From contig OY986438.1 of assembly GCA_963920525.1 (NCBI GenBank), positions 130,912,920-130,976,919 of the forward strand: a stretch of 64,000 nt of DNA. Direction: 5' to 3'. Both the position numbers and the translations under genes were made by a program. Positions 33,434 to 45,585 of the stretch are shown here, in pieces. The stretch is from Dichetophora obliterata. Its lineage: Eukaryota > Arthropoda > Insecta > Diptera > Sciomyzidae. The notes below the pieces were generated by a model. That model was not told where the DNA came from, ran no database searches, and was given only the letters and a program-made list of their open reading frames with translations. The first letter of the stretch is position 1. The number at the start of each line of letters is the position of its first letter.

Positions 33434-35459
33434 GGAAATGCCTATATATAAAATGCAAAAGACTGTCTGTGTGATGGTGGTCGATTTGTTTAGAGAACTA
33501 TGTTACAATAGAAAAATTTTACCACATTCCTTTTTACCGCCCACAAATCAATGAAAATACTACATTTCAGACGTCTTGGGTCTTATAACGCAAAAATATG
33601 ATAATTTAGCTGGTTACCAGTGACGTAGATAGCTTTTTGCAATGGAGGAGGATGAAATTTCTTTTTGTGAAAAACACGCATAACAAAAGACTGTGATGAT
33701 CATAATAAAAAAGAGAATTTGTATAAAAAAAAAGTTTAAGAAATTATTTTACTTATATTTTTATATTTTTTGTTTACTTTTTAATCAATGACTTCTTCAT
33801 CCGATATAACTACACGCTTAGAAATCTTGGAATTTATTTTAATACTTTTGAGCTTACACATAGGACCACACTAAAATTGTATTAAAATTAAATTCTGGCC
33901 AAATATTAAAATTCAGTTTTAATTAAAAAAATATGCGTGTGGCTGCCACGCACGGTAGAAGTGAAACTTTAACCCAAAAAAACTAAGGATTTTTAAGAGG
34001 TTAATTGATTAACCTTTTAAATGCAGTCTTACTAAAAAAGTCCCATTTTATTTAATGGCTAGAGTAGATTAAATATGTTTTAATACAATTTTGAAAAGTT
34101 TAGTGTTATTGTAACATCAACTACTCATACTATATCCATCATACCATATCATCATATTATGATCATCATCATACCATAGCATTAACTTTTATTTCTTGTA
34201 AAAATCTATATCAAAAAATTTTGAATAGAAAAACTTCCTTCAAACTGATCATAAAAAAACGAAAATACACATATCGTTCTTAATATAGAGTGCTCACTAT
34301 TCATGAAACACAGTTTCGCAAAACAAATAATAACATATGTTTTTGTGCCACTATTTTTATTTTTATTTCAAAAAATTTGTTCTTTAGCGAATCTACGAGC
34401 GCAAAAATACTATTATGATAACGAAAATAATAAATGCCATTATAAAAATAAATCAATGTTAACATACTTGTAGGCATTGCATTTAATGTGCGTACATCCT
34501 GAAGCTGGCTTTCAGCTCTTTGTCGGGTTCTGAATTCTCAAACTTTTTCTGTAGATGTCTTTGGTTTCCGATTTTTTGTTTTCGGCATCTTTTAAATTTA
34601 TTTCATTATAATCATTAGCTTAAACAATTTACAACTTTACTGAGTTTTTTTTGACATGGTCACCTGTAAAACTATCACTCCGCCATTGTATCATGATCAT
34701 GGCATTTTGCGGAGACGTGGTGGAGACAACAGGAAATGAGGTATCAAAAGTGGTCAAGATTTTGTGACAACGTGTGACAAATGTCGTGTGAAAAATATTT
34801 CGAATATTTCGACCTTTTAAGAAAAATAGCAGCTATGTTTTGATTCTTTCAAAACGCAAACTATTATTTTGTTGTCTTAACTGAAAAGTACAGAATGACT
34901 TAAAATTTACTTTATATTCACACCCATTTTTTGACCATTTATACAGAAACAAGTTATTTTTCGATAACAATTTTTTCAACAATGCAGATTAGAATAATTC
35001 AATTGAAAACAATATTACATTTTGTCTAATGTTCACACAAAGTTTTTTTAAACGTATTTAGTTTTTATTTGAAGAAAGATGGAAAATATTTTGGGAATAA
35101 GCTTTGAGCTAAAATTTTTAATTTGGGTGACAGATAATGGGTGGTTTTAAATGAAATGTTTGCGGTGAAAAAATAATAGGATCAGTTCTTACATTTAATT
35201 TAAAACTTATTTGGTCAGTTACAGCACTCTAGCACGGCTGTTCAATGGGTTAAAGTGTTATCACTATCAAATGCAATGTGAGGTTCATTTTATATTTATT
35301 CATGAAAAGTCACTAAAATTAGATTGTAGAACAGAAACCACGCTCTAGACTCTTAAATTGAGTACATCAAAGGTTTTTATTCAAACCAGTCACACTATTT
35401 TTAATAAGATCTTTAAAGCTTATATTCAGCCCACCCGATTTTCGGGGGACAATCACTAG
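33434..35459 (+). mobile_element. Probable non-autonomous Helitron
   Basis: The 3' end is a GC hairpin (CCCACCCGATTTTCGGGGG) followed by ACAATCACTAG and T, nearly identical to 14531-14565. A plausible 5' end is GCCTATATATAAAATGCAAA at about 33434, followed by ACTGTCTGTGTG, the style of Helitron starts. No Rep/helicase motif is seen in the 2-kb interior. The 3' end is well supported; the 5' end is a guess. Confidence 0.4.
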
Positions 35460-36012
35460 TAATAGTAAGTATATTATCAAATTGATTCCAAAGTGTATAA
35501 AATAACGTTGTAATATTTTAAATGTATAAACATTTAATAAAAAATTATATTGAAATATAATACAGCATGTCTTAAAAATTAAATATAATATCAAAATAGT
35601 ATTGAATTAATTACACGGATATAAAAAATATTTTTAATATTTGAACTGTATTAAATTGTAAAAGAAAATATTTTAAAGAATGTTGTAATCAATTGAGGAG
35701 TATTATATTTAATACTTTTTGAATTAAAAATCTCTGCTTGTATTAAAATGTATTCCAAGATTTCTAACCATGTATGCCTCGATGAATCGATGGTGCTGTC
35801 AAACCATTTCATCGGCCCTATATTTAAAATAATAGAAGTTTAATTATATTGTTTATAAACACATCTTGAGAACTAACCTCTTTTAACAGCGAAGTTATGG
35901 AGTAAATATTTTTCATAATTTTAGTACATAAATAAAAGGATCAGTTGAAAATTTTAATACTGAAGAAATCACTATCGCCCTCACACATACTCTTTGCTAT
36001 GTGCGACTGCAG
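35460..36012. other. AT-rich non-coding DNA
   Basis: No recognisable feature. It ends in slightly GC-richer sequence (GCGACTGCAG) at the Transib insertion point. Confidence 0.4.
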
Positions 36013-36017
36013 CGCTG

Positions 36018-39000
36018 CACAGTGGACGAAATGGCTAAATTAGCGGTATTTAATTAATAACTCCAAAAGAAATAAAGATATCGAAATGCAATTGGGCATG
36101 GGGGTTAATGAAAATATAATAAACAAATTTGTGAAGTTATACATTTCTAGAATTTTTTGTTGTTGTTGTTGTTGTGCGACTTTCTCTTCTCGCCTATACA
36201 ACAAAGAAACTAGGTATGAAAATTTTGCAAATTTTCCCAAAATTATGAGATTTTGTAAAAATATGTTAGTAGAAGAGACAAAAAAATTACACGAGTATCG
36301 GCGTTTTAAAAGTTGCCATCTAAATAAGTTTTAATATGGGTTTTAAGGTTGCACTTTTTAGACTGTACACCTGATCAAGTCAATGTACATAGGAAGAAGG
36401 AGTTTAGATAATTGAATGAAACTTAGCACTGATATTTGTTTACACCCAAGAATGTGCAGTATTGAATTTTTTTGGAGTCCGCACAGGGACACGTTCACTT
36501 CCCATACAATCCACTTTAGTAAAAACCATTATTCAATTAAATTTTTAATTTTTGTTTTTTTGTTTGCGTATAATTCGCTTAGCGTCCTTCAATTAAATTC
36601 CACCAAATATTGTGCCCTTAAGCGAAAAAGGCGCTTAAGAAAATTTTTTAACGGCCTTATAGAGGCAGATATTTATAACATAGCGTGTATTTAATCAGAA
36701 AAAAACAACATACAAATTAGGGACGATAATAAACTGATTAAAAATCTGAAATGTTGCATTTTTAACAAAGGCTGCTATGCGATGCTTTAAGCATGAAAAA
36801 TTAATAAAAATAACCAAGAATCTAATGATGTTAAAGCAAATTTGCCCATAAGCGGGAGGTAGCTAAAATTGATATTTTCTTACAATAACGCTAAAAAATT
36901 CAGCGGACATTGATTTTGTGCTGTTAACATACATACTCTCTTCAGCGAATAGTAAGCTAAGCGAATTATACTGTATTTGTATTTTTGCACTTTTAACCAT
37001 TTTTTATAATTATGTAATTAATTATAATAATAACTGAGTAGAAAATTATGCCGAATATGATTTTTATTTATTTAAATGTTTTAAATATAAAAAAAAATAA
37101 AGTTAATGCAAATAGCTTAAGGATAATATATCTGTTTCTAATAAGAATCAAAACCATCAGCGTCTTCTTGAATATTTGGCTCTGAAAGCAAATTAAGCAC
37201 ATCTCTATCTATTTTTATATTATTTTGGGAGTAGATAGAAGGTCGTTTGGAGAGTGAAGATGTAACTGGATCAGAAGAGAAAAGAAATGAGTGCATTAAA
37301 TCCTCCAATGTGTTTTTTCTTGAATTTTTCTGACATCATGCCAATTGGGAGGGAGACATTATCTTTGATTTCTGCACCGTGAATTAATATTTTGTGCACG
37401 GAAGATGGCATATAGAACCATGGATACTTGCTAACAAAGACTTTTGCTGTTTGCCAGCAAAATATTGTAAATGTATTAGTATCAACTTTATACCCAGAAG
37501 CCATAGTTCGCAAAATAATACTAAATCTACTAATTATTTCCACCCTGACTCCAGTTAAAAGTGCAGCTAATTTGGTTTGTTGAAAAAATTTTCTGGCAGT
37601 ATTTTCGTTTTTAGTATTTCCCGACCCAGGCTTTGGAATATCAACTAATAAACACATGTCCTTTCTTAATTTTTCTTGTATGTATATTAAGTTTAATTTG
37701 CTGTACAATAGATTTATCATTGGAACTACGAATTTGCCACTTTTTAATTGGCGAAAACCATACTCATACATTTTTGTATAAAATGCTAGATTTCTAATAG
37801 CATTAAAGTCATTCATCATTTTTGGTGTTGCCCTGCAAATGCCACATGTTTGTGAAGAGGATTCTGAAATTATACTAAAAATTTTGCCGTTGATCATTGT
37901 CATATGAAATTTGTGATGAATTTGAAAAGATTTAAACTGTGTTGGAATAATTTCAGATATTTGTTGTTTTACATTCTGAGCTTCAATAGTAACCAAAATA
38001 GAACTTTCTTTTTCACAAACCAATTTAATTAGCCTACAAAATCGAGATGAAGAAGGCCGAAAATTCTCCCATGACATAACATTTCCCATTTTCACTTGCA
38101 AGGGTACAATACATATGGCAAATAAATTTTCAACGAGTTTGTTTGATTCCGAGTCGGAAAAGCTTCGTCGGCATGTATTTAGAAAGACCACTACCATCAC
38201 AACCGCATTTGAATATTGCAGTAATGCTATTTTCAGTAAAAAAATTCACAAAAAATTCCTTCTGCAATTCAACAATCCTTCTTGCAGTATGATCAACCAA
38301 GCTCTGTAGGGTGACTTCAGCAGACGTATCGGTAGTTTGAACTCCGATCGGATAGCACTTCTTTCTTGCTAATAATTATGCATCATATGTTGGCTTTATG
38401 TTTGCATTTTTTATTTTTGCACCGGATTGCATTAATTTGTATGAGTGCTTTGTAATATCCCCGTCCACGTAAAGAGACAAAGCCCCATCAAGAGTGTATG
38501 CAATAGCATTATTGGCCTTTTTTAAACTTTGCTGCCATCTGAGTATCAGAATGAAGCATTGATACCACTTCTGATGCGTTTCTTTTAGCTGTCTTGTGTA
38601 AACTAATGCGTATGGCCACTAAAAGTTCATCGCGTGAAGTTTTATTCACAAGCTCTGCAACTTTATTAACTTGGGTCTTTGAAGTACATTCTGAGAACTC
38701 TTTTGCAGGTCGTCCAATATTAATGCTATTAGTTGGCTCAACTAATCTTTATTACGTTCTTCAAAAACTGATAACGTCTAGTTGCACTTCTTCCACTTTT
38801 CTACTATTTTGGCTAAGAAGTTCCTCAATTTTTTTTTTTGTATTTCTCGGTACTGCTCGTCATTATACTTTGATTTGTTTATTATATTTTTAAACACGTG
38901 GGCTTTCATATTCGAAAATTTCTTAGTAGGGACGTTTTCATTGTGCAAAATAAAAAAAGGCTGCGTTTGGAAACATTCGCTGTGCCTTAAAAAGACAGTA

Positions 39001-39500
39001 ACGAATAAACTGACAAGAACTAGAAGATAATTTTTTACGTTTCAAAACAACAATAAAACAAATAAATAAAAAAGACAAGACTCACACCGAATCCGATCGA
39101 ATCCAATAATTTGCACTCCACGAAAATATAGTGTATACCACTTAAAACATGTTGTCACAAATGTTACCTACTGCAATACATTTCTATTAAACTAGATAAG
39201 CACAGGCAACAAACATTAATGTTTTAGTAAAAACATATCATCCATTTTATAAAAAAAAAATTCATTTAAAAAAATTTCAATCATCTTCGTTAATATTGAC
39301 AAAATGCATGGACTGAGTAAAGAGGCGCCAAAATCTTTCAATGCACTTGCTGCTATATAGGTTACGTTTGAAATCTTACAGCTATGCGAATATTGAAAGC
39401 AAAACAAAAGTGAAAACGTCAATTTACTCAGTGGAGTGTTGGTAATCGATGAAATGCATTTGACTTAAATGCCGCTAGATCAGTGTTTTCAACCACTGTG
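36018..39500 (-). mobile_element. Transib transposon (RAG1-related), nearly full length but dead
   Basis: The ends are CACAGTGG at 36018 and its reverse complement CCACTGTG ending at 39500. The 5-bp flanks are CGCTG on both sides (36013-36017, 39501-39505). Transib elements make 5-bp GC-rich duplications and have CACWRTG-type ends, so this fits closely. The two ends also share TAGCGG.ATTTAA, which starts 18 bases inside the heptamer on each side. The 3483-bp element encodes one minus-strand transposase relic (37138-38990). An inner 16-bp inverted repeat (36568-36583, 36956-36971) and a (TTG)n run (36158-36176) lie in the non-coding part. Confidence 0.9.
37138..38990 (-). pseudogene. Transib transposase (RAG1 core homologue), broken
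   Basis: This would pair the two CACAGTG ends and move the element by a hairpin-making cut, as RAG1 does. Pieces in order on the minus strand are NINKSKYNDEQYREIQKK (near 38870), INIGRPAKEFSECTSKTQ, NAIAYTLDGALSLYVDGD, TETSAEV-like TDTSAEVTLQSLVDHTARRI, and FKCGCDGSGLSKY (RAG1 D600 equivalent). The continuous frame 37271-38200 then carries CGICRATPKMMN, DMCLLVDIPKPGSGNT, YPWFYMPSSVHKILIHGAEI and LPIGMMSE. Right after this MSE, where the family has the segment with the catalytic Glu, a deletion with a frame change joins directly to the C-terminus SSDPVTSSLSKRPS ... EPNIQED. Several further frameshifts and stops exist. Confidence 0.9.
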
Positions 39501-39505
39501 CGCTG

Positions 39506-40053
39506 TCTGGACCGCATAGTGTCTAGCTTTAGTGTTTAGTATTTAGCTAACTTAGTCGATACTCAAACCACTATCTCTTGATTTGAATGTTGAAAAGCTT
39601 TTTGAATTAGTTTAACAATTACAAAGCTCACTTCATGTAACAGAATATTCCTGATAACATATGAGTTTACAAAGATGAAGCATCTAGGCATCTAGGCATA
39701 TTCACCACGTTACTTCGTTTCATCGGTTTTACTACCCAATCAATTCGCCGTATTGCTGTATACGCGTCTAAAGAAGTTTCACTTCAAAAATTTAAAATAC
39801 TGGGTCTTCGGCAAAAATGGCATTACTTGGTTAAGTTTCGTGCGATTCTGATGATACCTTTCTGATTATAAGAGAATAGGTTCTTAAAAATTTTATTAAA
39901 AATGGTTTTAGAATTTCTCAAGTATCTGATTAGAATCTAAAGCACCTAGTATTTGAGTGCGTTATTATACTTCATAAAAATTGATGTTAAATGCGCATAT
40001 TTATACGACATTTTGGCTGCACCATTAAAACAGCTTCGTAAACGTGTAGCGAC
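39506..40053. other. Non-coding DNA
   Basis: No feature recognised between the Transib element and the TATA-like box. Confidence 0.4.
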
Positions 40054-40062
40054 TATATAAAG
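40054..40062 (+). promoter_or_regulatory. TATA box candidate
   Basis: TATATAAAG in a less AT-rich context (GCGACTATATAAAGCTCAGA). A start site would fall near 40085-40095, where TTTTCAACT resembles an initiator. A possible small two-exon ORF follows at 40387. Chance TATA boxes are common in DNA this AT-rich. Confidence 0.3.
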
Positions 40063-40386
40063 CTCAGAGGGCCATCTTGCTGTTACATTTTCAACTAGAA
40101 AAACTCAGAGTGCAGTGAGAACACACATATATTAGAATTAGTAGAAAAAAGCATGAAAACCAAAACACACCAGTATAAAAATAACTTCAAAAACTTTCGA
40201 CGAAGTCAAACTGGTTGAAACTCTCCGTCTATTGATGGAGAAAAAAGGGGTTGGCATGAGTAACGGTAAAATTAAAACTGAGGCGCTATTTTGCTGCCAG
40301 CAGTTGAATATAAAGATTAGTCACATAAACTGTCACTAGGATATAACGCAAGTGCACAAGGACACGAGCAAGGAGAAATATTCAAC

Positions 40387-40551
40387 ATGGCAAGTGAGCG
40401 ACAGAAACAAAAAACACCAACAACTTTCAGTAAGCACAAGAAGTAAAGCGGAAATTGAAAACGTTCAATTGTTGACATTGGTTTTGCAGCAGAAGAGCAG
40501 CATATCATGGTGAAACCACTCAAGCGCCATTTCAATTATATCAAGTTTTAA
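40387..40551 (+). CDS. Possible two-exon micro-ORF of 34 residues (speculative)
   Basis: ATG at 40387 opens MASERQKQKTPTTF. The donor A|GTAAGC at 40429/40430 and acceptor TTTTGCAG|C at 40489/40490 would remove a 60-base intron, the typical short-intron size of flies. The frame stays open across the junction and continues TEEQHIMVKPLKRHFNYIKF to a TAA at 40549-40551. The product would be basic, without signal peptide or membrane segment, and I recognise no family. A separate open stretch with coding-like content (KTFDEVKLVETLRLLMEKKG) lies upstream at about 40190-40339. Non-coding transcript or chance are real alternatives. Confidence 0.2.
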
Positions 40552-41837
40552 TGCGTTTTTAAATAACCTTTTGTTGAAAAATTCAATGTTAAAACAATTA
40601 CTTTAGGATTTCATTTGGTCAGCAGTTGGTTTTTTCGATAACCAACCGCTGCAAGCTATTTATGAGTCATGTCCTTTGGTTATGTCATAAAATAATTGAT
40701 TAATCGTCATGGCTATCTAATGGTTTTGTTAGTGCACTGACTCTTAAGTTTTTTTGAAAAAATTAAAATAGATATTTAGAAGACTTCTTGTTTAAAATTA
40801 TAAAACAATAAAGTATGACATGTAAATTCAAACTTTTACCTTTGAATTAGGGTATAAACATTCCAGGAGTCGGTTCTGCGGTTGCTAAATGGAAATAGAG
40901 TAAGAATATTTACCAGTCAGTACTTAGTGCTTGTACAAAAATTTCGCAAGAATTTTATGTGAAAAAGTTTATTTTGAGAATTGATAAAAGTTTGAATATT
41001 TACGGAATTTTACAAAAAGTTCTTATTTTGTAAATCAAAATCAATTATTGGTTAAAACTTTTTTGATTATAAAGTTTTGTGTAACTGCTACCACACAATT
41101 TTAACTTTTTCTCAATGCCTCCACAAATATGAGTAAGTACACACTTTTAAACAAGAGAGAAGATAAAGCAAAAAAATCGAATAAATACTCACTTACCCAT
41201 TTCAATTAAACAACTTGGCACTGTTTTATGTGCAAATAGTATTTTTCCCAAAACAAAAACAAAAGTTTAAGTAATGCAAGCGAAATAATTTGTAGCAAAA
41301 TCAAGATGTGTTATCACTCTGATGATATAAACTTATGACAGAAAGTTTTGTTGAATATTGCTTTATTCTATGCAATAATAGAATATAATGTAAAAATTGT
41401 TTTTCTTTTGAGTCATTACATTGCATTTCAAGCGAACCTCATGAAGGATTTATAATTTTTGTATTACGAGTATACACTATCAAAGTTATTCTAAGAACGT
41501 TGCACAGTGTTTCGTTTGATATATTTAAACGGAGTATATCCATTGATGAATTCCACTTATATTATAATAAGTGTTTTTTAACAGATGTCAATAATCTAAC
41601 ATAAATATATAGTGTGGTTACTAGGGAGACCAATCCCGGAAGCTTTCCTCGATTCCGGGATCCCGGGATTAACTCGGGATTGAAAACTTAAGAACAATTC
41701 AAAACGTTTTAATAAAATTTTTGATCATTTATTACTTGAATCTAAAAAATGTAAATAAATGAATTTATTAAGCAACAAAAACAAAAAAAAACACTTTAAG
41801 GGCATTAAAAAAACTTCGTGATATTGATACCACACTT
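40552..41837. other. Non-coding DNA with a GC-rich CCCGGGATT patch
   Basis: 41635-41690 contains AATCCCGG, TCCGGGATCCCGGGATTA and CGGGATTG. This is a striking patch in AT-rich surroundings and may be the end of a hAT-like MITE (TAGGGAGACCAATCCCGG). No partner end was found. Confidence 0.35.
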
Positions 41838-41982
41838 TAACGAGCGGTGTTTATAAGAAATCTCTTAAAACCAAAAGTGTGGTAACTTTAAGTATTTCAA
41901 TGATATGTGTAACGAACGCGGTCTTACAAGAAATCTCTTAAAACCAAAAGTGTGGTAATTTTAAATATCCCAATGATATGTG
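41838..41982. repeat. Two tandem 72/73-bp units
   Basis: TAACGAGCGGTG... at 41838 and TAACGAACGCGG... at 41910 start two near-identical units containing AAGAAATCTCTTAAAACCAA and AGTGTGGTAA. A third start (TAACGAACGTGG) at 41983 is truncated. Confidence 0.85.
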
Positions 41983-42180
41983 TAACGAACGTGGTTTTTA
42001 AAGTTCCATAAACAACTGATAAACTGAGATATGTTTATTTATTATTACCATAAGATTTTTATGAGCCAGCTGATTTAAGCTGCTTATCGATATTTCTTCT
42101 GTTGATACACCTATATTATTGGTTTTAATTACTGCAGAAGAAGTGGCATTTCTTGATAAAGCACAACTCTTAGCATAAGT

Positions 42181-42630
42181 TTAATTAGCGTCACTAGTAG
42201 AAGGAGAGTAAGTTAGTAAATTTATTGTATGTACGTAAACTACGATTGACTGATGTAGGAACTTTAGAAAGAGCCACATCATCAATATTTCGAAGTGTGG
42301 TTGCATTCTCAGTTGCAACCTCAGTGAAGACTGAGCATTAGTTTCAGAATTAGCTTGAGGAGTTATATTAAAAGGAGTGGCTGTTTTTGCAGTAGATTTG
42401 GCAGAGATTTGAAGGTTTTTGTTGCTTCGTTTGCGCTTAGGAGAGACAAGCACCTTACCAATGCAATTTTGAGCCGCCTCATGGTGTTTTGAAACATCCA
42501 AGAAAATCTTTTCCGATTGCCTTATAAGTTACTCAGCAATCTTCGCATGACCAAGGAAGACCTTTGTTTTCATTTAGTGCGTCGAAGACACGCGCATTTA
42601 GTGCTGTACACTTAAGCTTAGTACGCTGTA
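42181..42630 (-). pseudogene. Possible LINE ORF1 fragment with a PHD-like Cys motif
   Basis: On the minus strand, CTALNARVFDALNENKGLPW followed by SCEDC resembles the end of the PHD-like zinc finger seen in ORF1 of some insect LINEs. In other frames PKRKRSNKN with Thr/Ala-rich sequence and VATENATTLRNIDDVALSKV follow. At least two frameshifts and one TGA break it. The identification is weak. Confidence 0.3.
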
Positions 42631-42639
42631 GGAACGAAA

Positions 42640-44004
42640 ATTTTTAGGCATTTAATTCTACAGGAGAAATTTTGGTGTAGACTCAACACTAACACATACT
42701 TCCTATAAACTGTTTGTTGAATGTGTTAGTTGAACAGTTTGACATTATTCTTGAATGTCAAATTTCCACGCCAATTAAATGTACCGACATATAAAAGACA
42801 GCTAAATTTTAACATTTTAACTCTCTAATCATGGTTACAAACTTGGCTGCATTGAACAAATATTTCGGTTCAACAGCATACTACCCAACGAAAAAAATTT
42901 TTCTTTTTCTCTGTCAAAAACACAATGCATTTCTTACGGAAGACTTCTTTTCGCTTCTAAAGAATACTAAGCTTTAAAGTAAAAAAAGGATTCACACAAT
43001 CAGCATCAGACACGGTCAGATTCTTTTTTGATAGCGCAGTTGCTGAATTTACAGAACATTTTTCGTTAATATTTGTTGATAAAAATTTATTAAGTTAATA
43101 ATATATTGCTAAGGTAAAAAGTAACTTTGGCAACCCTGTTTGAGACAGTTTAAAGGGTTTGGATGTTGTTGCTTATGATAGCAGTTTAAGAATCTTTAGA
43201 CTACAGCTAACAAATGTCAGAAAAATTGTGAAAGAATAATTTAAAAAAACTCGCTATTACTAAAAACCAAGTTTAATATGAAATTAAAAAAGGATAATTT
43301 AAATCGCTTTCTTTGCTTATAATTTATAAATTCAACGAAGGTCTTCAACAAAGTACAGTTAGTCCACAATGAGATAGTTATTAGTTGAAAGTTTTTGTGA
43401 AAAGTTTAAGACAAAAAAAAAACACGTCTTACAGCAAACAGTTTGACAGTTCAAAAGTGTCAGTTTTCTCTGTATGTTAAGTTAATGCGCTTGATTTTAA
43501 AAATATTTTTGCCTACATTATTTTATAAATAATTTCTACTATAGAGAATTATTTGAAATGCTGTCATGAAGAATAAAGTCCAATTATAAAAAGCTGATTT
43601 AATTAAAGCTGCATTCAAATGGAAAATTATAATTTATGCTTAAATAAATTAACCATAAGATATGTATTAAATAAGTCATTATTAAACATAGAAAAAATTT
43701 GTAATTTAGTAAAATTAAAATAAAAATAATATTTGTGGTCGTGTAAATTGTGTTTTACATTTGTACATTTGCAAACAGAAAAACACACTTTGCAAAGCCT
43801 TGCTGACTGGCACACTGTTTGCACTTTTTGTTCTCGAACTAGGTACTAACTAAAATTACCTTGCGGCTAATCTAAAGAAAGAAAGAATTTTAAAAAGTAC
43901 GAGTATATTTTTCTATTTGCACATATATGTGTATTTTCTGCACACAGATATGTTCTAATATTCATACTTGCTGAACAAACTAAACACGTGTCCTGTAGGC
44001 ATCG
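42640..44004. other. AT-rich non-coding DNA
   Basis: No gene or element recognised. Confidence 0.4.
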
Positions 44005-44006
44005 TA

Positions 44007-44201
44007 CAGTGGGTAAATTTAAAAATCTTACAAAACATCAAAAATTCAATTCGATTTGTATTAAATATTCTTTATATTTTGAAATAAACATTTTTCATGT
44101 GCATTTTTTCAAAGTTTTGTGTTATTAAAATTCATTGCATTTACTTTCTAATATACTTTTCAGTAAGAATTTTCCTTAAAATCAGCGCTTTCAACCCACT
44201 G
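44007..44201. mobile_element. Short MITE with CAGTGGGT ends and TA flanks
   Basis: CAGTGGGT (44007-44014) and ACCCACTG (44194-44201) are inverted ends flanked by TA on both sides. The body is 195 bp of AT-rich DNA. CAG-starting ends with TA duplications fit pogo/Tigger-type elements, but eight bases is little evidence. Confidence 0.45.
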
Positions 44202-44203
44202 TA

Positions 44204-45551
44204 CAACTTCATTAAAACATTGAAATAGTTACTCGTTGTCTACTATTTCCGTGTCTGCAACTTTTTCTTCGTGCAACGACAAATCGACCAACGGGCGGCT
44301 CATAGTAGTCCGTCCGTCCTTCCGTTTATTCGACAGGTTCGCTCAATATGACCCGCTTTAAATTGCAAATGACAAAAACAACAACAAAAACTGCTGCAAC
44401 TGCATGTTTGCTCTTTGGTGGAAGGAGTACGCAGCAGGACGTTTGAATATTTGTTTTTCTCTGGCAGTAGCTGAGGTTCTTATTGTTGTTGCTGTTGCTG
44501 CTTCGACGATTCTTTTTGAGTTTGAATTTTCAATTATTTTCTAAAACGTTTTGGCACAGTTTCTGGCTATCCTTGGAGGATGTAGAGCCGGGAGGACAAT
44601 GCATTTGTGGGTGGATGCTGGGTCAAGGATCTGTTTCTTGAGTGTTTATGCAGAAAATGAGTGCAATAAGCTAAAGCGAATCTTCAGCAAAAGCTTATTT
44701 GGAATTTATGTTGTTGTTTTTTCTTTTTTTGTCAACTATGTTTTTTTGGTTAAATAGATTACACACACATGCAAACATAAGTCAGTTCGCGAGACAATGT
44801 TGCAGGCTCATTCACAAAGCTTATTTCTTCACTTAACTCACACACACACACACACACACATGCAAACACTCCCACATTTCAAAATGCACCACACTTACTC
44901 ATCTATGGTTTCGTGGCGTCTAATATCCGGTTGAGGTTAAAAAACACACACTCACATTCATACTCATACATTCACAGCACGTAGGACAAACAGATATTGA
45001 GCCAGCCAGCAAAATAGACATTCATACAAAATGTCCGTTCCAAGCAAGGCTGCGTGCAGGAAAATGAAATATATTTCATTTATGCACAAGTTTTTTTGCA
45101 ATTGAGTAAGTTTGTTTAGAGAAGAACAAATATAAATTGAATAGTAAATCAAGAATGAATTCAGGATATAAACGTGTTTAGCCATAACAAATATGCATGC
45201 AACATAAATAAAAGAAAATTTTCTGGAGGACTATTTTTTCCAACAAATTAAAAAGTTCCTCAGAATGTATATAGAGAAAATTCAAGTTCAAAATAGATCA
45301 GACAGTCGTCCGTGTATTACGTAACATGATAGGGGAGGGCCTAACATATGTGACGAAATTTGTCATGAAGGAGGGTTGAGCTTTAATATTTTATTTGGAA
45401 TTTTTTAACATTGTACTACTTATTTTTTAATTAATATTTTTCAATAGCTTTTAAAGGCTTATACATTGATCAGAATTTAAAAAAATGTTTTCATTCCATT
45501 TTACCTACATATAAGCCAGATTTTGTGGAAAAAAATTTCCTGTGATTTGTA
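44204..45551. other. Non-coding DNA with (CA)n
   Basis: A (CA)n run at about 44839-44860, plus more CACACA/CTCACA words to 45000. TTGTTGTTGCTGTTGCTGCT occurs at 44482. The patch TATTACGTAACATGATAGGGGAGGG (45316-45340) resembles a common insect repeat, but ends were not found. Confidence 0.4.
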
Positions 45552-45563
45552 ATGATCTTATTA
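45552..45563. repeat. Target-site duplication of the RTE-type LINE, left copy
   Basis: ATGATCTTATTA, repeated exactly at 48351-48362 on the far side of the element. Confidence 0.85.
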
Positions 45564-45585
45564 CTTACTACTTACTTAGTTGGCG

